From assembly GCF_000382245.1 (NCBI RefSeq), contig NZ_KB907869.1, forward strand, positions 1-64,000: a stretch of 64,000 bases of DNA. Reading direction: 5' to 3'. Position 1 is the first letter of the stretch. Each line of letters opens with the position of its first letter. Made by a program: the position numbers and the translations under genes. This document shows, in pieces, positions 7,664 through 16,734 of this stretch. Source of the stretch: Kushneria aurantia DSM 21353 (lineage in GTDB: Bacteria > Pseudomonadota > Gammaproteobacteria > Pseudomonadales > Halomonadaceae). The notes under the pieces were generated by a model. That model had not been told where the DNA came from and did not search any database. It saw only the letters and a program-made list of their open reading frames with translations.

Positions 7664-8211
7664 GACGCTGAGGTCTCGCCGAAGGGAGCGATCACCATGC
7701 GAAAACCGAACTGAAAATCGGTCAGTACCTTGCGGCCATCCCGGAAGCCGTCGATACGCGCGCGCAGGGTATCGCCCTGGTAGATGCGCCGCACCGGGCC
7801 ATGCTCGAAGTGCTGCTGTTCGACCCGCCATTCACTGCCGGCAAAGGCACGCGCCAGCTCGGCTTCGGAACGCAGGCTCCACTCGAGGCGCTGAGCGAAC
7901 CAGCCGGCGGGGAAGGGGGGATCCATCAGACTCTGCGTATAACGCGCGCCGTCGGCGTCACGCTCCAGCGTCATCAACCGCTGGCCGGTGGGTGTCGTGA
8001 CCACCACGCGCATCCCCTCCGGGGTGAGGCGGGTGACCGTCAACAGGGTGCGCTCGGGCTGCGTATCGTCGAATGGCTCGAGAGTCAGGCGGCGCTTGAG
8101 GGTTTGCGTTTCGCTCCAGCCGGCCGGCGGCTGGGGCGCCATGCTCGGCACGCTACAGGCGCTCAGCGTCAGGACAAGCAACAGGGCAACAGCAGGACGC
8201 GCTTTGATCAT
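7660..8211 (-). CDS. DUF3261 lipoprotein of the APE cluster
   Basis: A 183-residue protein with a lipoprotein signal: Lys-Arg start, hydrophobic core VALLLVLTL and lipobox LSAC with the modified Cys at about residue 19. The mature part is soluble and matches the DUF3261 family regularly found in APE clusters. It is probably anchored in the outer membrane and helps place the polyene lipid there together with the LolA-like and MMPL proteins; this role is inferred from context. ATG 8211 overlaps the flavoprotein stop at 8208; a longer frame to 8226 is less likely because it would lie inside the flavoprotein gene. Confidence 0.8.
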   Translation of the reverse strand: MIKARPAVALLLVLTLSACSVPSMAPQPPAGWSETQTLKRRLTLEPFDDTQPERTLLTVTRLTPEGMRVVVTTPTGQRLMTLERDADGARYTQSLMDPPFPAGWFAQRLEWSLRSEAELARAFAGSEWRVEQQHFEHGPVRRIYQGDTLRARIDGFRDGRKVLTDFQFGFRMVIAPFGETSAS

Positions 8212-9452
8212 GAGGCGTATCCGCACAGGGCGGCCAGGGTATCGAGGTGACGGCGCGGCCGCGCCACGAAGGGGTTATCGGTATCCCACACATAACCGGC
8301 CAGCACGGCGCTGATAGGGCGTCGCAGCCAGTCGGGCGGTTCGGGGTGAAAGATGATGGCCGGTAAACGGCCATCGTACCAGGCCTCGACGAAGGCGCGA
8401 AAGACATCAATGCCGCGTCGTAGCGGCTGCTCCCATTCGCGCTGCCAGTCGACCGCTTCGTCGTCCAACTGGCGGTCGATCAGCGGCGCGGCGAGACAGG
8501 CAGAGCGCACTGCCACGGTTACGCCGGAGGAGAAGATAGGGTCGAGAAACTCACCGGCGTTGCCCAGCAGCCGGTAGCCGGGGCCGATGAGCGAGCGGGT
8601 ATTGCGGCTGTAGTCGTCAAGCGCCGCTACCGGGCGGTGAAAGTGGCGAGTATCGAGCCATTCGCCCAGTTCCTCGAACTGCGCCAGGCAGGCCCTGAAG
8701 GCGTCAGACGGGTCACCGCCGTCGTTCAGCGCGCTCGCCTGTGAGGTCTCGCCGACGAAACCCAGCGAGGCGCGACCGCTGGAGAAGGGAATCAGCCAGT
8801 ACCATAGCGCCGCCGAATCGCTCAGGCCGATCTGAATGCTGTCGCGCTGAAAACCCGGCGCCGGTGTTTTCAGCGATAGATGGCTGAACAAAGCGCGCCG
8901 CGCGCTCAGGTGCGCCTCGCTGCGGGTTCCCTCGAGGCGCGGCAGCAGCTGGGCGAAGCCGCTGGCATCCAGCACCAGCCGCGCGCCGAGGCGATAGCGT
9001 TGACCGTCGTCACGCTCGATCGTGACAGCGGGACGTACCGGGTCGGCGTCGAAGGCGACGGCACGCTCGCCGAAGCGGGTTTCGGCGCCGCGCGCCGCGG
9101 CGGCCTCGATCAGGCGTTGATCGAAATCGGCACGCTCTACCTGCCAGGCGCGACCGGGGCCGGCACAGCTCTTGTCGCTGAAATCGATATCGACGCGCTC
9201 GGCGCCGCGCACGAAGCGCGCGCCGCCCTTGTGCTGAAAACCGGCCGCCGCGATGACACCGTCGAGACCGCTGCGCTGCAGATCGTCGAGGCACTGCGGC
9301 AGCAGGCTCTCGCCGATCGCAAAGCGCGGGAAGTGGCTCGCCTCGATAACCCTGACATGCCGGCCGCGCTCGGCCAGCAGGGCGGCGGCGACCGCCCCGG
9401 CGGGGCCGGCGCCGATGATGGCGATGTCGGTATCGATGTCGACTGCGCGCAT
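8208..9452 (-). CDS. FAD-dependent oxidoreductase, tryptophan-halogenase-like fold (APE cluster)
   Basis: A 414-residue flavoprotein with an N-terminal Rossmann motif (AIIGAGPAGAVAAALLAERG, residues 9-28), then FPRFAIGESLLP near residue 42 and WYWLIPFSSGRASLGFVGE near residue 205. The last two are shared with flavin-dependent halogenases and geranylgeranyl-reductase-like enzymes. Such flavoproteins recur in APE clusters, where they may modify the aryl head group or polyene; the reaction is not established from sequence. It sits between the lipoprotein and exporter genes, 13 bp downstream of the MMPL stop. Confidence 0.82.
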   Translation of the reverse strand: MRAVDIDTDIAIIGAGPAGAVAAALLAERGRHVRVIEASHFPRFAIGESLLPQCLDDLQRSGLDGVIAAAGFQHKGGARFVRGAERVDIDFSDKSCAGPGRAWQVERADFDQRLIEAAAARGAETRFGERAVAFDADPVRPAVTIERDDGQRYRLGARLVLDASGFAQLLPRLEGTRSEAHLSARRALFSHLSLKTPAPGFQRDSIQIGLSDSAALWYWLIPFSSGRASLGFVGETSQASALNDGGDPSDAFRACLAQFEELGEWLDTRHFHRPVAALDDYSRNTRSLIGPGYRLLGNAGEFLDPIFSSGVTVAVRSACLAAPLIDRQLDDEAVDWQREWEQPLRRGIDVFRAFVEAWYDGRLPAIIFHPEPPDWLRRPISAVLAGYVWDTDNPFVARPRRHLDTLAALCGYAS

Positions 9453-9465
9453 GGCTGCCTTCTCC

Positions 9466-11781
9466 TCACCCGTCGGTAGCCGATTCGCGCCGCTGCACCA
9501 GCGCAGTAAGCAGCCATACGCCGGCCAGCCCGATCAGGGTGGTCATGCCGATATAGTGCAGCACGGGCGTGGCGCTGAAGGCCAGCAGGCCAAAGGCCAG
9601 CAGGCTGGAGAGGATCGACAGGGTGATCGCCAGCCAGGCGTGGTGCGCGCGGGGATGCTCCTGCATGAAGATACCGGCATCCAGCCCGATGCCCAATACC
9701 AGCAGCAGTGCCAGCTGGTGAAAGAGGTTGATCGGTACGCCGAGCAGCGCATAGAGGCTCAATACGCCGAGAATGGCACCGCCCGCCGGTGCCAGCACGC
9801 GCCAGCTGCGGCGTCGGTAGCGCAGCGTCAGCAGGGCGGCCACCAGCGCCAGCGCACCGGCCACCCACAGGGCGATCTGACGGCGCAGCTCGCCCAGTAC
9901 CGTCGAAATGCGTGCCACCCGGTCGACCAGCTCGACCCCCGGGGTCTGTTCGGCCAGTTCGGCCAGCGACGTGCGGGCCTGCGCGTCGGCACGGCCGCTG
10001 AGGGTGATCATGCCGGCCACGCCGCTGTCGCTTGCGTCGCTGTTGGCGCCCAGCCACAGGCGCCGGTCGGCCTCACCGGCGGATGTGGCCAGCCACGCCT
10101 GCAGGTCGAGAAAGGGCGGGGCGTCGAGTTCGGCGCGGGCGCGGGGTGCCAGTGCCGCGGGCAGGCCGGCGGCGGCCAGCAGGGGATCGAGCTCGCGGTC
10201 GTAGAGGGTACGGGTCAGCGCCAGGTTGTGGCGCTGGCGCTGATGTGAAGGGACATGCTCGGCAAGGCTCGAATAGCCGCCCAGGTGGCCTTCGGCCACC
10301 AGCCGGTCGAGAGGTGCGGCAAGTGTCTCGGCGCGTTCGAGAAAAGCCTCACGGTCGGCGGCGTCGATCAGCAGGTAGAGTGAACCGGTATCGCGCCCCA
10401 ATTCGCGCTGGATCAACTGCTCGTCCTCGATCAGGCGCGGCGACGAGGTGTTGATCAGCCGCAGGCTGTCATCGCTCTCCAGGCGTAGACCGACCAGTAC
10501 CAGTGCCGCCACTGCCAGCAACGCTGCCCGGCGCGGCCCCAGCCGGCCGCGCAGCCGTGCCAGTACCTGCCACAGCCGAAGCGCCAGCCGTTCGGTGCCG
10601 GGGTGGCAGCTTATCCTGATCAGCGGCAGCCACAGCACTACGCTGAGCCAGGCGCCGATCAGTCCGAGGGCAGCGAATACCGCCATCTGCTTGAGCCCCG
10701 GCAGTGGGGTAAAGGCCTGCACGACATAGGCGGTAACGCTGGTGACCAGCCCCAGTGCCAGACCCGGCAGCATGCTGGCCAGCCGGAACCGGCTGCCGCC
10801 GAGCGTGCGGGCGCACTGCAGGTGCAGGGCGTAGTCGATCGCCACACCGATCAGGCTGCCGCCGAAGGCCAGCGTCAGCAGGTGAATACTGCCAAACAGA
10901 GTCAGGGTCAGACTGAAGGCAAACAGCCCGCCGGCTGCCAGCGGCAGCAGCAGCGTGGCCAGGGTGCGCGGCGAGCGAAACACCAGCAGCAGAATGGTCA
11001 ACACGCCGAGCAGCGAGCCCAGCCCGATGGTGTTGATCTCGCGGCTCGCCTGTCGTGCGCCGTCGGCGGCGTGGAATACCATGCCCGAGCGCCACAGCTG
11101 CACGTCGGGATGGGCCGCTTCGAAGTCGCGCAGCGCGTCGGTGAGCCGCGACTGCAGGGCCGGCGTCCAGGCGCTGCCGGCCAGCCGGCCGGTGATCGCC
11201 ACCAGCGCGTGGCCGTCGACCTCGAGCGTGATCAGCTCACCGCTGGTGTCAAGGCGGCTGGAGAAGGCGCCCTCGACCCAGCGGTCGAGCAGCGCGAAGG
11301 GGTCGCGCAACGGATGCTGATCCAGCGCGGTGGGCATCACCAGGGTGGCCAGTGCCTGCTGGCGCAGCGCCGCGGTGTCGCCGGCGGCGATATCGTCGGC
11401 CAGGCCCGGTGTCAGCAGCCGATAGCGCGCCGGACCGAGAAGATCGATCAGGCTGTCGAGCGGAAAGTCGCCGGGACGGTAGCGCAACTCATCGATTGCT
11501 CCGGAGGCGCGCAGTCGTTCGGCCAGCGCGTCGCTGGCACGGCGCCTGTCGGGGGCGTCAAGCAGCAGCACGAAGCGGTCGGTAAAGGGGGCGGCAAGCT
11601 GGGCATTGGCACGCTCGATGCGCGGTGACTGCGCGGTTTCGGGCAGCAGGGCGGTCACCCGGGTGTCGAAGCCGGCGCCGTGCATCAGCTGCCAGCCGCC
11701 CAGCGCCGCACAGGCCAGCAGTACCGATAGCCACAGCAGTGCCAGCCACCGTATGGGCGTGGTTCCCGGCATCACGCTCAA
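9466..11781 (-). CDS. MMPL/RND-family exporter
   Basis: A protein of about 771 residues with an N-terminal membrane helix, a large periplasmic domain (about 30-230), a block of five or six helices (about 240-420), a second periplasmic domain (430-600) and a second helix block to the end: the duplicated RND/MMPL plan. It should move the finished aryl polyene lipid across or out of the inner membrane and pass it to the LolA-like protein. The start is a TTG at 11781 whose TTGA overlaps the LolA-like stop; the next in-frame ATG is 11772. The same TTGA arrangement recurs at 14111. Confidence 0.88.
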   Translation of the reverse strand: MSVMPGTTPIRWLALLWLSVLLACAALGGWQLMHGAGFDTRVTALLPETAQSPRIERANAQLAAPFTDRFVLLLDAPDRRRASDALAERLRASGAIDELRYRPGDFPLDSLIDLLGPARYRLLTPGLADDIAAGDTAALRQQALATLVMPTALDQHPLRDPFALLDRWVEGAFSSRLDTSGELITLEVDGHALVAITGRLAGSAWTPALQSRLTDALRDFEAAHPDVQLWRSGMVFHAADGARQASREINTIGLGSLLGVLTILLLVFRSPRTLATLLLPLAAGGLFAFSLTLTLFGSIHLLTLAFGGSLIGVAIDYALHLQCARTLGGSRFRLASMLPGLALGLVTSVTAYVVQAFTPLPGLKQMAVFAALGLIGAWLSVVLWLPLIRISCHPGTERLALRLWQVLARLRGRLGPRRAALLAVAALVLVGLRLESDDSLRLINTSSPRLIEDEQLIQRELGRDTGSLYLLIDAADREAFLERAETLAAPLDRLVAEGHLGGYSSLAEHVPSHQRQRHNLALTRTLYDRELDPLLAAAGLPAALAPRARAELDAPPFLDLQAWLATSAGEADRRLWLGANSDASDSGVAGMITLSGRADAQARTSLAELAEQTPGVELVDRVARISTVLGELRRQIALWVAGALALVAALLTLRYRRRSWRVLAPAGGAILGVLSLYALLGVPINLFHQLALLLVLGIGLDAGIFMQEHPRAHHAWLAITLSILSSLLAFGLLAFSATPVLHYIGMTTLIGLAGVWLLTALVQRRESATDG

Positions 11782-12350
11782 GTGCCCGGGCTGGCGTTGG
11801 TCGCGGTGTCGGTCAGCAGGTGAATATCGAGGCGGTCACCGTCGGCCATGGCCATCTGCACGTTTTCGAGCTGCGCGCCGCCACGCATGTCGATGCGTTC
11901 GAGGTATTCGGCAAGCCCCGCCTGGCGCGGCCGCAGCGTGGCATGCCAGTTCGCCTCGCTGCCCTGCAGATCGATCTCGAAGCGCTCGGCCAGCGCCGCC
12001 AGCCGGCCGTTGAGCAGCTGCATGATCAGCGTCGCCACGCCGGCCGGGTCATCCTGGAGCGCCTCGCCGTTGTGGCGAATGCCCGCCTCGGAGAGCTCCA
12101 GCGTCTCCTTCACCGGCTTTTCGAGTTGCCAGATCACCCGTTCGCCCTGCTCGAAGCGATAGCGACCGCTGCCTTCGATGCGGGTATCCAGATCGGCCAG
12201 GTAGCGGCTCTGCTCGAAGCGCCCGGAGACGTCGCCGCTGACGGCGAGATGCTCGGCCAGTGACGCGACGCTCAGGGCGTGAGCCGCCGGCACGATCGAC
12301 AGCGCCAGCATGGTGGTCATCAGCAGTAGACGTAAACGGCGAAAGGGCAT
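11778..12350 (-). CDS. LolA-like outer-membrane lipid carrier
   Basis: A 190-residue secreted protein with a signal peptide (MPFRRLRLLLMTTMLALSIV, cleavage after AHA near residue 25) and a LolA-type domain: SGRFEQSRYLADLDTRIEGS near residue 45 is the typical QxKxL-like start. It probably binds the hydrophobic polyene lipid in the periplasm and carries it to the outer membrane. ATG 12350 is chosen over a longer frame because it places the signal peptide at the N-terminus. It overlaps the MMPL start, as expected for partners in one export path. Confidence 0.85.
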   Translation of the reverse strand: MPFRRLRLLLMTTMLALSIVPAAHALSVASLAEHLAVSGDVSGRFEQSRYLADLDTRIEGSGRYRFEQGERVIWQLEKPVKETLELSEAGIRHNGEALQDDPAGVATLIMQLLNGRLAALAERFEIDLQGSEANWHATLRPRQAGLAEYLERIDMRGGAQLENVQMAMADGDRLDIHLLTDTATNASPGT

Positions 12351-12357
12351 TGCGATA

Positions 12358-13329
12358 TCAGCTCCCGGAGGACTCCGGCACGCGCTGTTCCGGGGTGGCG
12401 GACCGGGCGTGCCAGAAGGCATAGAAATTGAACCACTGTAGTGGATAGCGACAGCAGTAGTGTTCCAGACGTTCCACGAACAGGGTCATGGCGGTGGCGA
12501 TCCATGTCGAACGTTCGCGCCGTGACGGGTCGGCGCCGTCGCCGAGGGACTCGAAGTGGACGTGATAATGCCCTTGATGACGGGCGCAGATCAAAAAGTA
12601 GAGCGGGCAGCGCAGCAGGGTGGCGAGCCAGAAGGCGCCCTCGGGAAAGGGCGCCGTCGCGCCCAGAAAGGAGATATCCCGGCGTCTGGCATGCTGTTCG
12701 ATGGGGTCGCGATCGGCGGCGATGACCACGAAACCGCCGGCTGCAATACGCGCCTGCAGGCGTTGAGCGGTGGCCGGTCCCATGTCGCTGACCTCGATCA
12801 GTTCCACTGCCATGGGCCGCTCGATATCGTCGAACAGCGCGTTGAAGCGCCGGGCATGGTGGGTGTGCATCACCAGACTCATTGACAGCTCCGGTCGCAG
12901 CCGCCCCAGCAGCTGGCAGATTTCATGGTTGCCGAGATGGCTGACCACGATCAATCCGCCGCGGCCGCTTTCGATGGCGGCGGCGAGACGGTCGCGATCC
13001 ATCACCCGGACACGGTCGAGATCGAGCCGACCGTGGAGGGCAAGGATACGCTCCAGCATGGCGGTACCAAAGCTGGTGAAGTGGGCCAGGGTGGCAAGAC
13101 GCGGTAGTCTGACGCCGGGGCAGAAGTGGCGCAAACGGTGCTGATATTCCCGCGAGGCGCGCCGCGCCAGCGGCCGACGCAGCCAGTAGTAGAGGGTCAC
13201 CGGCGCCAGTACGGCGCGAAACACGCCCATGCCCAGGCGCTCGTGAATCGCCAGCATCAGGCGAATGCCGGCGGTCGAGCCGGATTCGCCGATCGACGCC
13301 CAGTGGCGCTCCCGGTCTGCGCGCGACAT
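12358..13329 (-). CDS. LpxL/HtrB-like acyltransferase
   Basis: A 323-residue protein of the lauroyl/myristoyl acyltransferase (LABLAT) family. The HX4E catalytic motif appears as VVSHLGNHEICQ near residue 132. In APE clusters these enzymes are thought to attach the polyene chain to its lipid or sugar anchor at the inner membrane. ATG 13329 overlaps the glycosyltransferase stop (ATGA); the open frame extends upstream to 13752, but that portion is the antisense-like shadow of the glycosyltransferase gene and is rejected. Confidence 0.87.
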   Translation of the reverse strand: MSRADRERHWASIGESGSTAGIRLMLAIHERLGMGVFRAVLAPVTLYYWLRRPLARRASREYQHRLRHFCPGVRLPRLATLAHFTSFGTAMLERILALHGRLDLDRVRVMDRDRLAAAIESGRGGLIVVSHLGNHEICQLLGRLRPELSMSLVMHTHHARRFNALFDDIERPMAVELIEVSDMGPATAQRLQARIAAGGFVVIAADRDPIEQHARRRDISFLGATAPFPEGAFWLATLLRCPLYFLICARHQGHYHVHFESLGDGADPSRRERSTWIATAMTLFVERLEHYCCRYPLQWFNFYAFWHARSATPEQRVPESSGS

Positions 13330-14111
13330 CAGCGCTGCTCCTCGCCGGCGGGCGTGGCGCTGCGGCGCGCCAGCAGTGACGGCAGGCGGCGCAGCATGCC
13401 AGCGGTCAGGCGCAGGTGCATGCGGGCCATCAAAAGGTTGTCGCGCAGCAGCCGGAAATGTGACACGCCATCCACCGGGTAGCGCACGCGCACCGGCAGA
13501 TTGTCGACCGCGCCACCCTGCCAGAACCAGCGCACCAGCACTTCGGTATCGAACTCCATGCGATCGCCACAGGCGTGACGTGCCAGCAGGGCGTTGATCG
13601 CCGCCAGCGGATAGAGGCGCACGCCGCACATGGTGTCGCGCAGCCGTATCGACAGGGTGTTGCCCCATACCCAGAGGTGGGTAATGTAGCGGCTGGCGAA
13701 GCGCAGCCAGGGCACGCTGTGATCGAAACGGGGATAGCCGATCATCAGGCACGTCGGATGGCGTCGGCCGGCGTCGATGAAAGGCGCCAGCGAGGCGCTG
13801 TCGTGCTGGCCGTCGGCATCGACCTGCAGGGCGTGGCTGTATCCCAGCGCGGCGGCATGGCTCAGTCCTTCGCGCACCGCACGCCCCTTGCCGCCGTTAT
13901 GCGCCAGTCGCAGCAGCCTGACGTCGTCTTCAGCCGTCAGTGCGTCGAGCACGCCGGCGCACTCCCGGTCGCTGCCGTCATCGACCAGCAGGATCGGCAG
14001 TCCCAGCGCTTCGCGCAGGGCCTGACAGGTTGCGGCCACGGCGTGCTCGTGGTTGTAGACCGGTATCAGCACGCAGGGGCGAAAGGCGTCATGCGGGTGC
14101 TGCTCGCTCAA
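13329..14111 (-). CDS. Glycosyltransferase family 2
   Basis: A cytoplasmic-facing GT-A transferase of about 260 residues, with PCVLIPVYNHEHAVAATCQA at about residues 13-32, the nucleotide-binding VDDGS near 47 and the metal-binding QVDADGQHD near 100. It likely adds a sugar to the polyene lipid or its carrier. There is no good ATG near the expected N-terminus; a TTG at 14111, whose TTGA overlaps the upstream stop at 14108, fits the family start and mirrors the MMPL gene. The much longer frame to 14318 lies inside the ligase gene and is rejected. In many APE clusters this domain is fused to the acyltransferase; here they are separate but overlapping. Confidence 0.85.
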   Translation of the reverse strand: MSEQHPHDAFRPCVLIPVYNHEHAVAATCQALREALGLPILLVDDGSDRECAGVLDALTAEDDVRLLRLAHNGGKGRAVREGLSHAAALGYSHALQVDADGQHDSASLAPFIDAGRRHPTCLMIGYPRFDHSVPWLRFASRYITHLWVWGNTLSIRLRDTMCGVRLYPLAAINALLARHACGDRMEFDTEVLVRWFWQGGAVDNLPVRVRYPVDGVSHFRLLRDNLLMARMHLRLTAGMLRRLPSLLARRSATPAGEEQR

Positions 14112-15775
14112 GAAACGTCTCCTGCCGGCAGTAGCGTCATCTGTAGATGATCGCCGCGATGGGAGAAAAGCCGCACGGCCAGCCGCCGGTTGGCGCTGCG
14201 GCCGAGCGTCAGGGTAGCGCGATCGCCGGGCAGCAGGGCGGCGGGAAAGCGCACCCGGTGCAGGTCGCGCCAGCCACCGGGGTTGTCGAACAGCGCCTCG
14301 GCACGCTGTCGCGCCCACTGGATCAGGACGATGCCGGGCACCATCGGCCGCGCCGGGAAGTGGCCCGCCAGCGACGCCAGCCGTTCGGGTATTTCCAGCG
14401 TCAGCCGCCAGTCGTTGGCGCCGAGCTGCTCTGTCCCCAGCCAGCGCGGCTGGCGGCGGTCATCAAGGTCGTCGAACAGCGCGCGCGCCGCGGCATGGGT
14501 CAGCTTGCCCTGGGTGTTGCGCGGCAGCCGCGTCACGAAGCGCCAGAAACGTGGCAGTGTCACTGCCTCGAAGGTGGCCGACAGGTGTTCGCGCAGCGCG
14601 GCGATCAGCGCTCGGCGCGCCTCGTGGTGGGCCGGCAGCCGCTCTTCGTCGAGTGCCACCAGCGTGCCGATGCGACCGCCGGCGTGGTCGAGGGCGAGAC
14701 AGTGGGCGGCGTTGACGCCCGGCGCGCATTCGAGGTGACGCGCCATTCCCTCCAGCGAGACACGGCGGGCGCCGATCTTGACGATACGGTCGGCGCGTCC
14801 CAGCAGCCGGAAACGCTGCGGCGTCGCCTCGACGAGCGCAATGCGGTCGGCGGCCGCGCCGTTATCGTCCACGCAGCGCGGCGAGACCAGCCGGGCACCA
14901 GCGGCGTGAGCTGTGAGGCTGACGTCGTCGAGTGGCGTCCAGAGTGTCTCCCGTGCCGGCTGACGAAAGCCCAGTGCGCCACATTCGGAGCTGCCGAAGA
15001 TTTCCACCACCGGCGCGCCGAAACGCGCTTCGACGTCACGGGCGGTTGCCGGGCTCAGCGCTGCCGCAGCGCTGAAAATGCGCTGCGGCCGGCGCTCGCC
15101 TGGGCCGCTCGGCGTGTTCGGCAGCCGTGAAAGCTGAGGCGGCGCGCTGATGACTGCGCTGACCGATAGTCGTGCCAGGCTGGCGTCGAGCTGTTCCGGC
15201 CAGCTCAGCGTCTCCAGCCCGAAGGGGCGATTTTCGACCAGCGCGCGCAGCAGGCCGGCGGTGAGTCCCCAGGTGTGCTGATGGCTTACCTGACTGATCA
15301 CCGCCCCCGGGCCCAGCGGCCAGTGGCGATAAAAGGCGTGAACCTCGCCGTCGAGCTGCGAGAGCGTGCGCTGAATGGGGGTTGGCGTGCCGCTGGAGCC
15401 GGAGGTGAACAGCACCACCGCCGGCTGCTGCGCCGCCAGCGCGGTGACAGGCAAGGCCGGCGCTGTGGTGGTCGCCAGCGTACCATCGAGCAGCGTCACG
15501 CCCTGCCCGGCAAGGGCCGCACGGGTGGCAGGCAGATTGTCACCCGGCAGCCACACGCGGCGGCCGGCGTGCCACAGCCCCAGCAGGGCAGTCACAAAGC
15601 GCCACGGGTCGGGCTCGAAAAGCGCCACTTCGCCGGCCGGCAGCGCCGCGCCCGCCCAGCGGGCGACGGCGTCAAGGAGCGCGGCGCGGCGGCGCGACGC
15701 CGTGGTCGACACGGCGACGATGTCATCGGCGTCGCCCTTCGACCAGGGCGCGGCGGAGAGTGGCGTGAGACTCAT
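14108..15775 (-). CDS. AMP-dependent acyl/aryl ligase fused to a hotdog dehydratase
   Basis: A 555-residue two-domain protein. Residues 1-430 form an adenylation domain with the P-loop VVLFTSGSSGTPTP near 125, DRIVKIGARRVSLEGM near 340 and the catalytic Lys in NTQGKLTHAA near 437. It should activate 4-hydroxybenzoate-like starter acids and load the ACP. The last 110 residues look like a FabZ/ApeI-type hotdog domain (GHFPARPMVPGIVLIQWA), a second dehydratase activity. So ApeH-like and ApeI-like functions appear to be on one chain. ATG 15775 overlaps the upstream membrane-protein stop at 15772; a frame extending to 15892 is a shadow. Confidence 0.87.
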   Translation of the reverse strand: MSLTPLSAAPWSKGDADDIVAVSTTASRRRAALLDAVARWAGAALPAGEVALFEPDPWRFVTALLGLWHAGRRVWLPGDNLPATRAALAGQGVTLLDGTLATTTAPALPVTALAAQQPAVVLFTSGSSGTPTPIQRTLSQLDGEVHAFYRHWPLGPGAVISQVSHQHTWGLTAGLLRALVENRPFGLETLSWPEQLDASLARLSVSAVISAPPQLSRLPNTPSGPGERRPQRIFSAAAALSPATARDVEARFGAPVVEIFGSSECGALGFRQPARETLWTPLDDVSLTAHAAGARLVSPRCVDDNGAAADRIALVEATPQRFRLLGRADRIVKIGARRVSLEGMARHLECAPGVNAAHCLALDHAGGRIGTLVALDEERLPAHHEARRALIAALREHLSATFEAVTLPRFWRFVTRLPRNTQGKLTHAAARALFDDLDDRRQPRWLGTEQLGANDWRLTLEIPERLASLAGHFPARPMVPGIVLIQWARQRAEALFDNPGGWRDLHRVRFPAALLPGDRATLTLGRSANRRLAVRLFSHRGDHLQMTLLPAGDVS

Positions 15776-16320
15776 GCCGCCGCCCGGCGTCGCGCGCGCC
15801 GACGCACAGGGTATTCGAGGGCCATCAGCAGGGCGGGCGGCAGATACGCCAGTGCCCCGTTCCACAGCTGCCACAGCCACAGCGGCGCCCATAGCGCGGT
15901 GGCCAGCGCCGCCAGCGTATTAGCGCTCAGCAAAAGCCCCCAGACCAGCGTCAGGCGGCGGGTATAGCGCACGCCCGAGGCAGGCAGTCCGGGTTCGCTC
16001 AGGCGTGCCAGGCGTTCGATCAGCGGCGTCCTGGCCAGGCTGGCGAGAAAGGCCGCGGCCAGCGCCAGATTGAGCGCTACCGGATAGCAGCGCACGCCCA
16101 CCTCCGCCCGGCCGCCGATCAACGTCGCGCTCAGCAGCGCCGCCAGCGTCAGCGTCAGCCAGCGCCGCTCACTGCGCCGCAGGGCGGCGATCAGGCAGAG
16201 TGCGATCAAAACGATCAGCAGCGCCTGCACGCCCAGCAGGGGCAGCACCACCCACAGCGCCAGCGGCAGGGCGGCGAGCGGCAGTAGCGCGAGCAGTGAC
16301 GACGGCGGGCGCGGCGGCAT
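15772..16320 (-). CDS. COG4648-type membrane protein of the APE cluster
   Basis: A 182-residue integral membrane protein with about five hydrophobic stretches (residues 8-48, 55-68, 80-96, 125-145, 148-172) and an Arg-rich cytoplasmic tail (YPVRRRARRRAAA). It fits the COG4648 family found next to the ACP and ligase genes in APE loci. Function unknown; a scaffold that holds the soluble enzymes at the inner membrane is one guess. Overlaps the ligase gene by 4 bp. Confidence 0.78.
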   Translation of the reverse strand: MPPRPPSSLLALLPLAALPLALWVVLPLLGVQALLIVLIALCLIAALRRSERRWLTLTLAALLSATLIGGRAEVGVRCYPVALNLALAAAFLASLARTPLIERLARLSEPGLPASGVRYTRRLTLVWGLLLSANTLAALATALWAPLWLWQLWNGALAYLPPALLMALEYPVRRRARRRAAA

Positions 16321-16334
16321 GGCGGCTATCGCCT

Positions 16335-16610
16335 TCAGTCGGTGCGGCGTTCGGCAACCAGCGCGCTCAGCTTGCGCAGGCTGGCGAAGTGGTCGCGGTT
16401 CTCCTCGGCATCGCTGTCAAGGCGAATGCCATAGCGCTTTTGCAGGGCGAGGCCCAGCTCCAGTGCATCGATCGAGTCGAGCCCCAGGCCGTCGCCGAAC
16501 AGCGGTGCCTGCGGGTCGATATCGTCGGCGCTGATATCCTCGAGCTCCAGCGCGTCGATAATCATGTGGGCGACATCGCGTTCCAGCTCGCTCAGCGGGT
16601 GATCGGACAT
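16335..16610 (-). CDS. Acyl carrier protein (APE cluster)
   Basis: A 91-residue acidic four-helix ACP with the phosphopantetheine site in DGLGLDSIDALELG (Ser near residue 43). It carries the starter and growing polyene between ligase, ketosynthase, ketoreductase and dehydratases. The ATG at 16610 is chosen over an upstream frame (16685) with no ACP-like sequence. Characterised APE systems encode two ACPs; only this one is seen here, followed upstream by a 124-bp gap. Confidence 0.93.
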   Translation of the reverse strand: MSDHPLSELERDVAHMIIDALELEDISADDIDPQAPLFGDGLGLDSIDALELGLALQKRYGIRLDSDAEENRDHFASLRKLSALVAERRTD

Positions 16611-16734
16611 CCTGCTTCTCTCTGTTGCCGCAGCGGTCTGACGCCGCTGCATGCCGGCCCCGTGGCCGGGGTGGCGTGGTGTCATGGTGGCGCTATGATG
16701 CCAGATTCGCCCGCCGCTTGCCTGCGCTCGAGGT

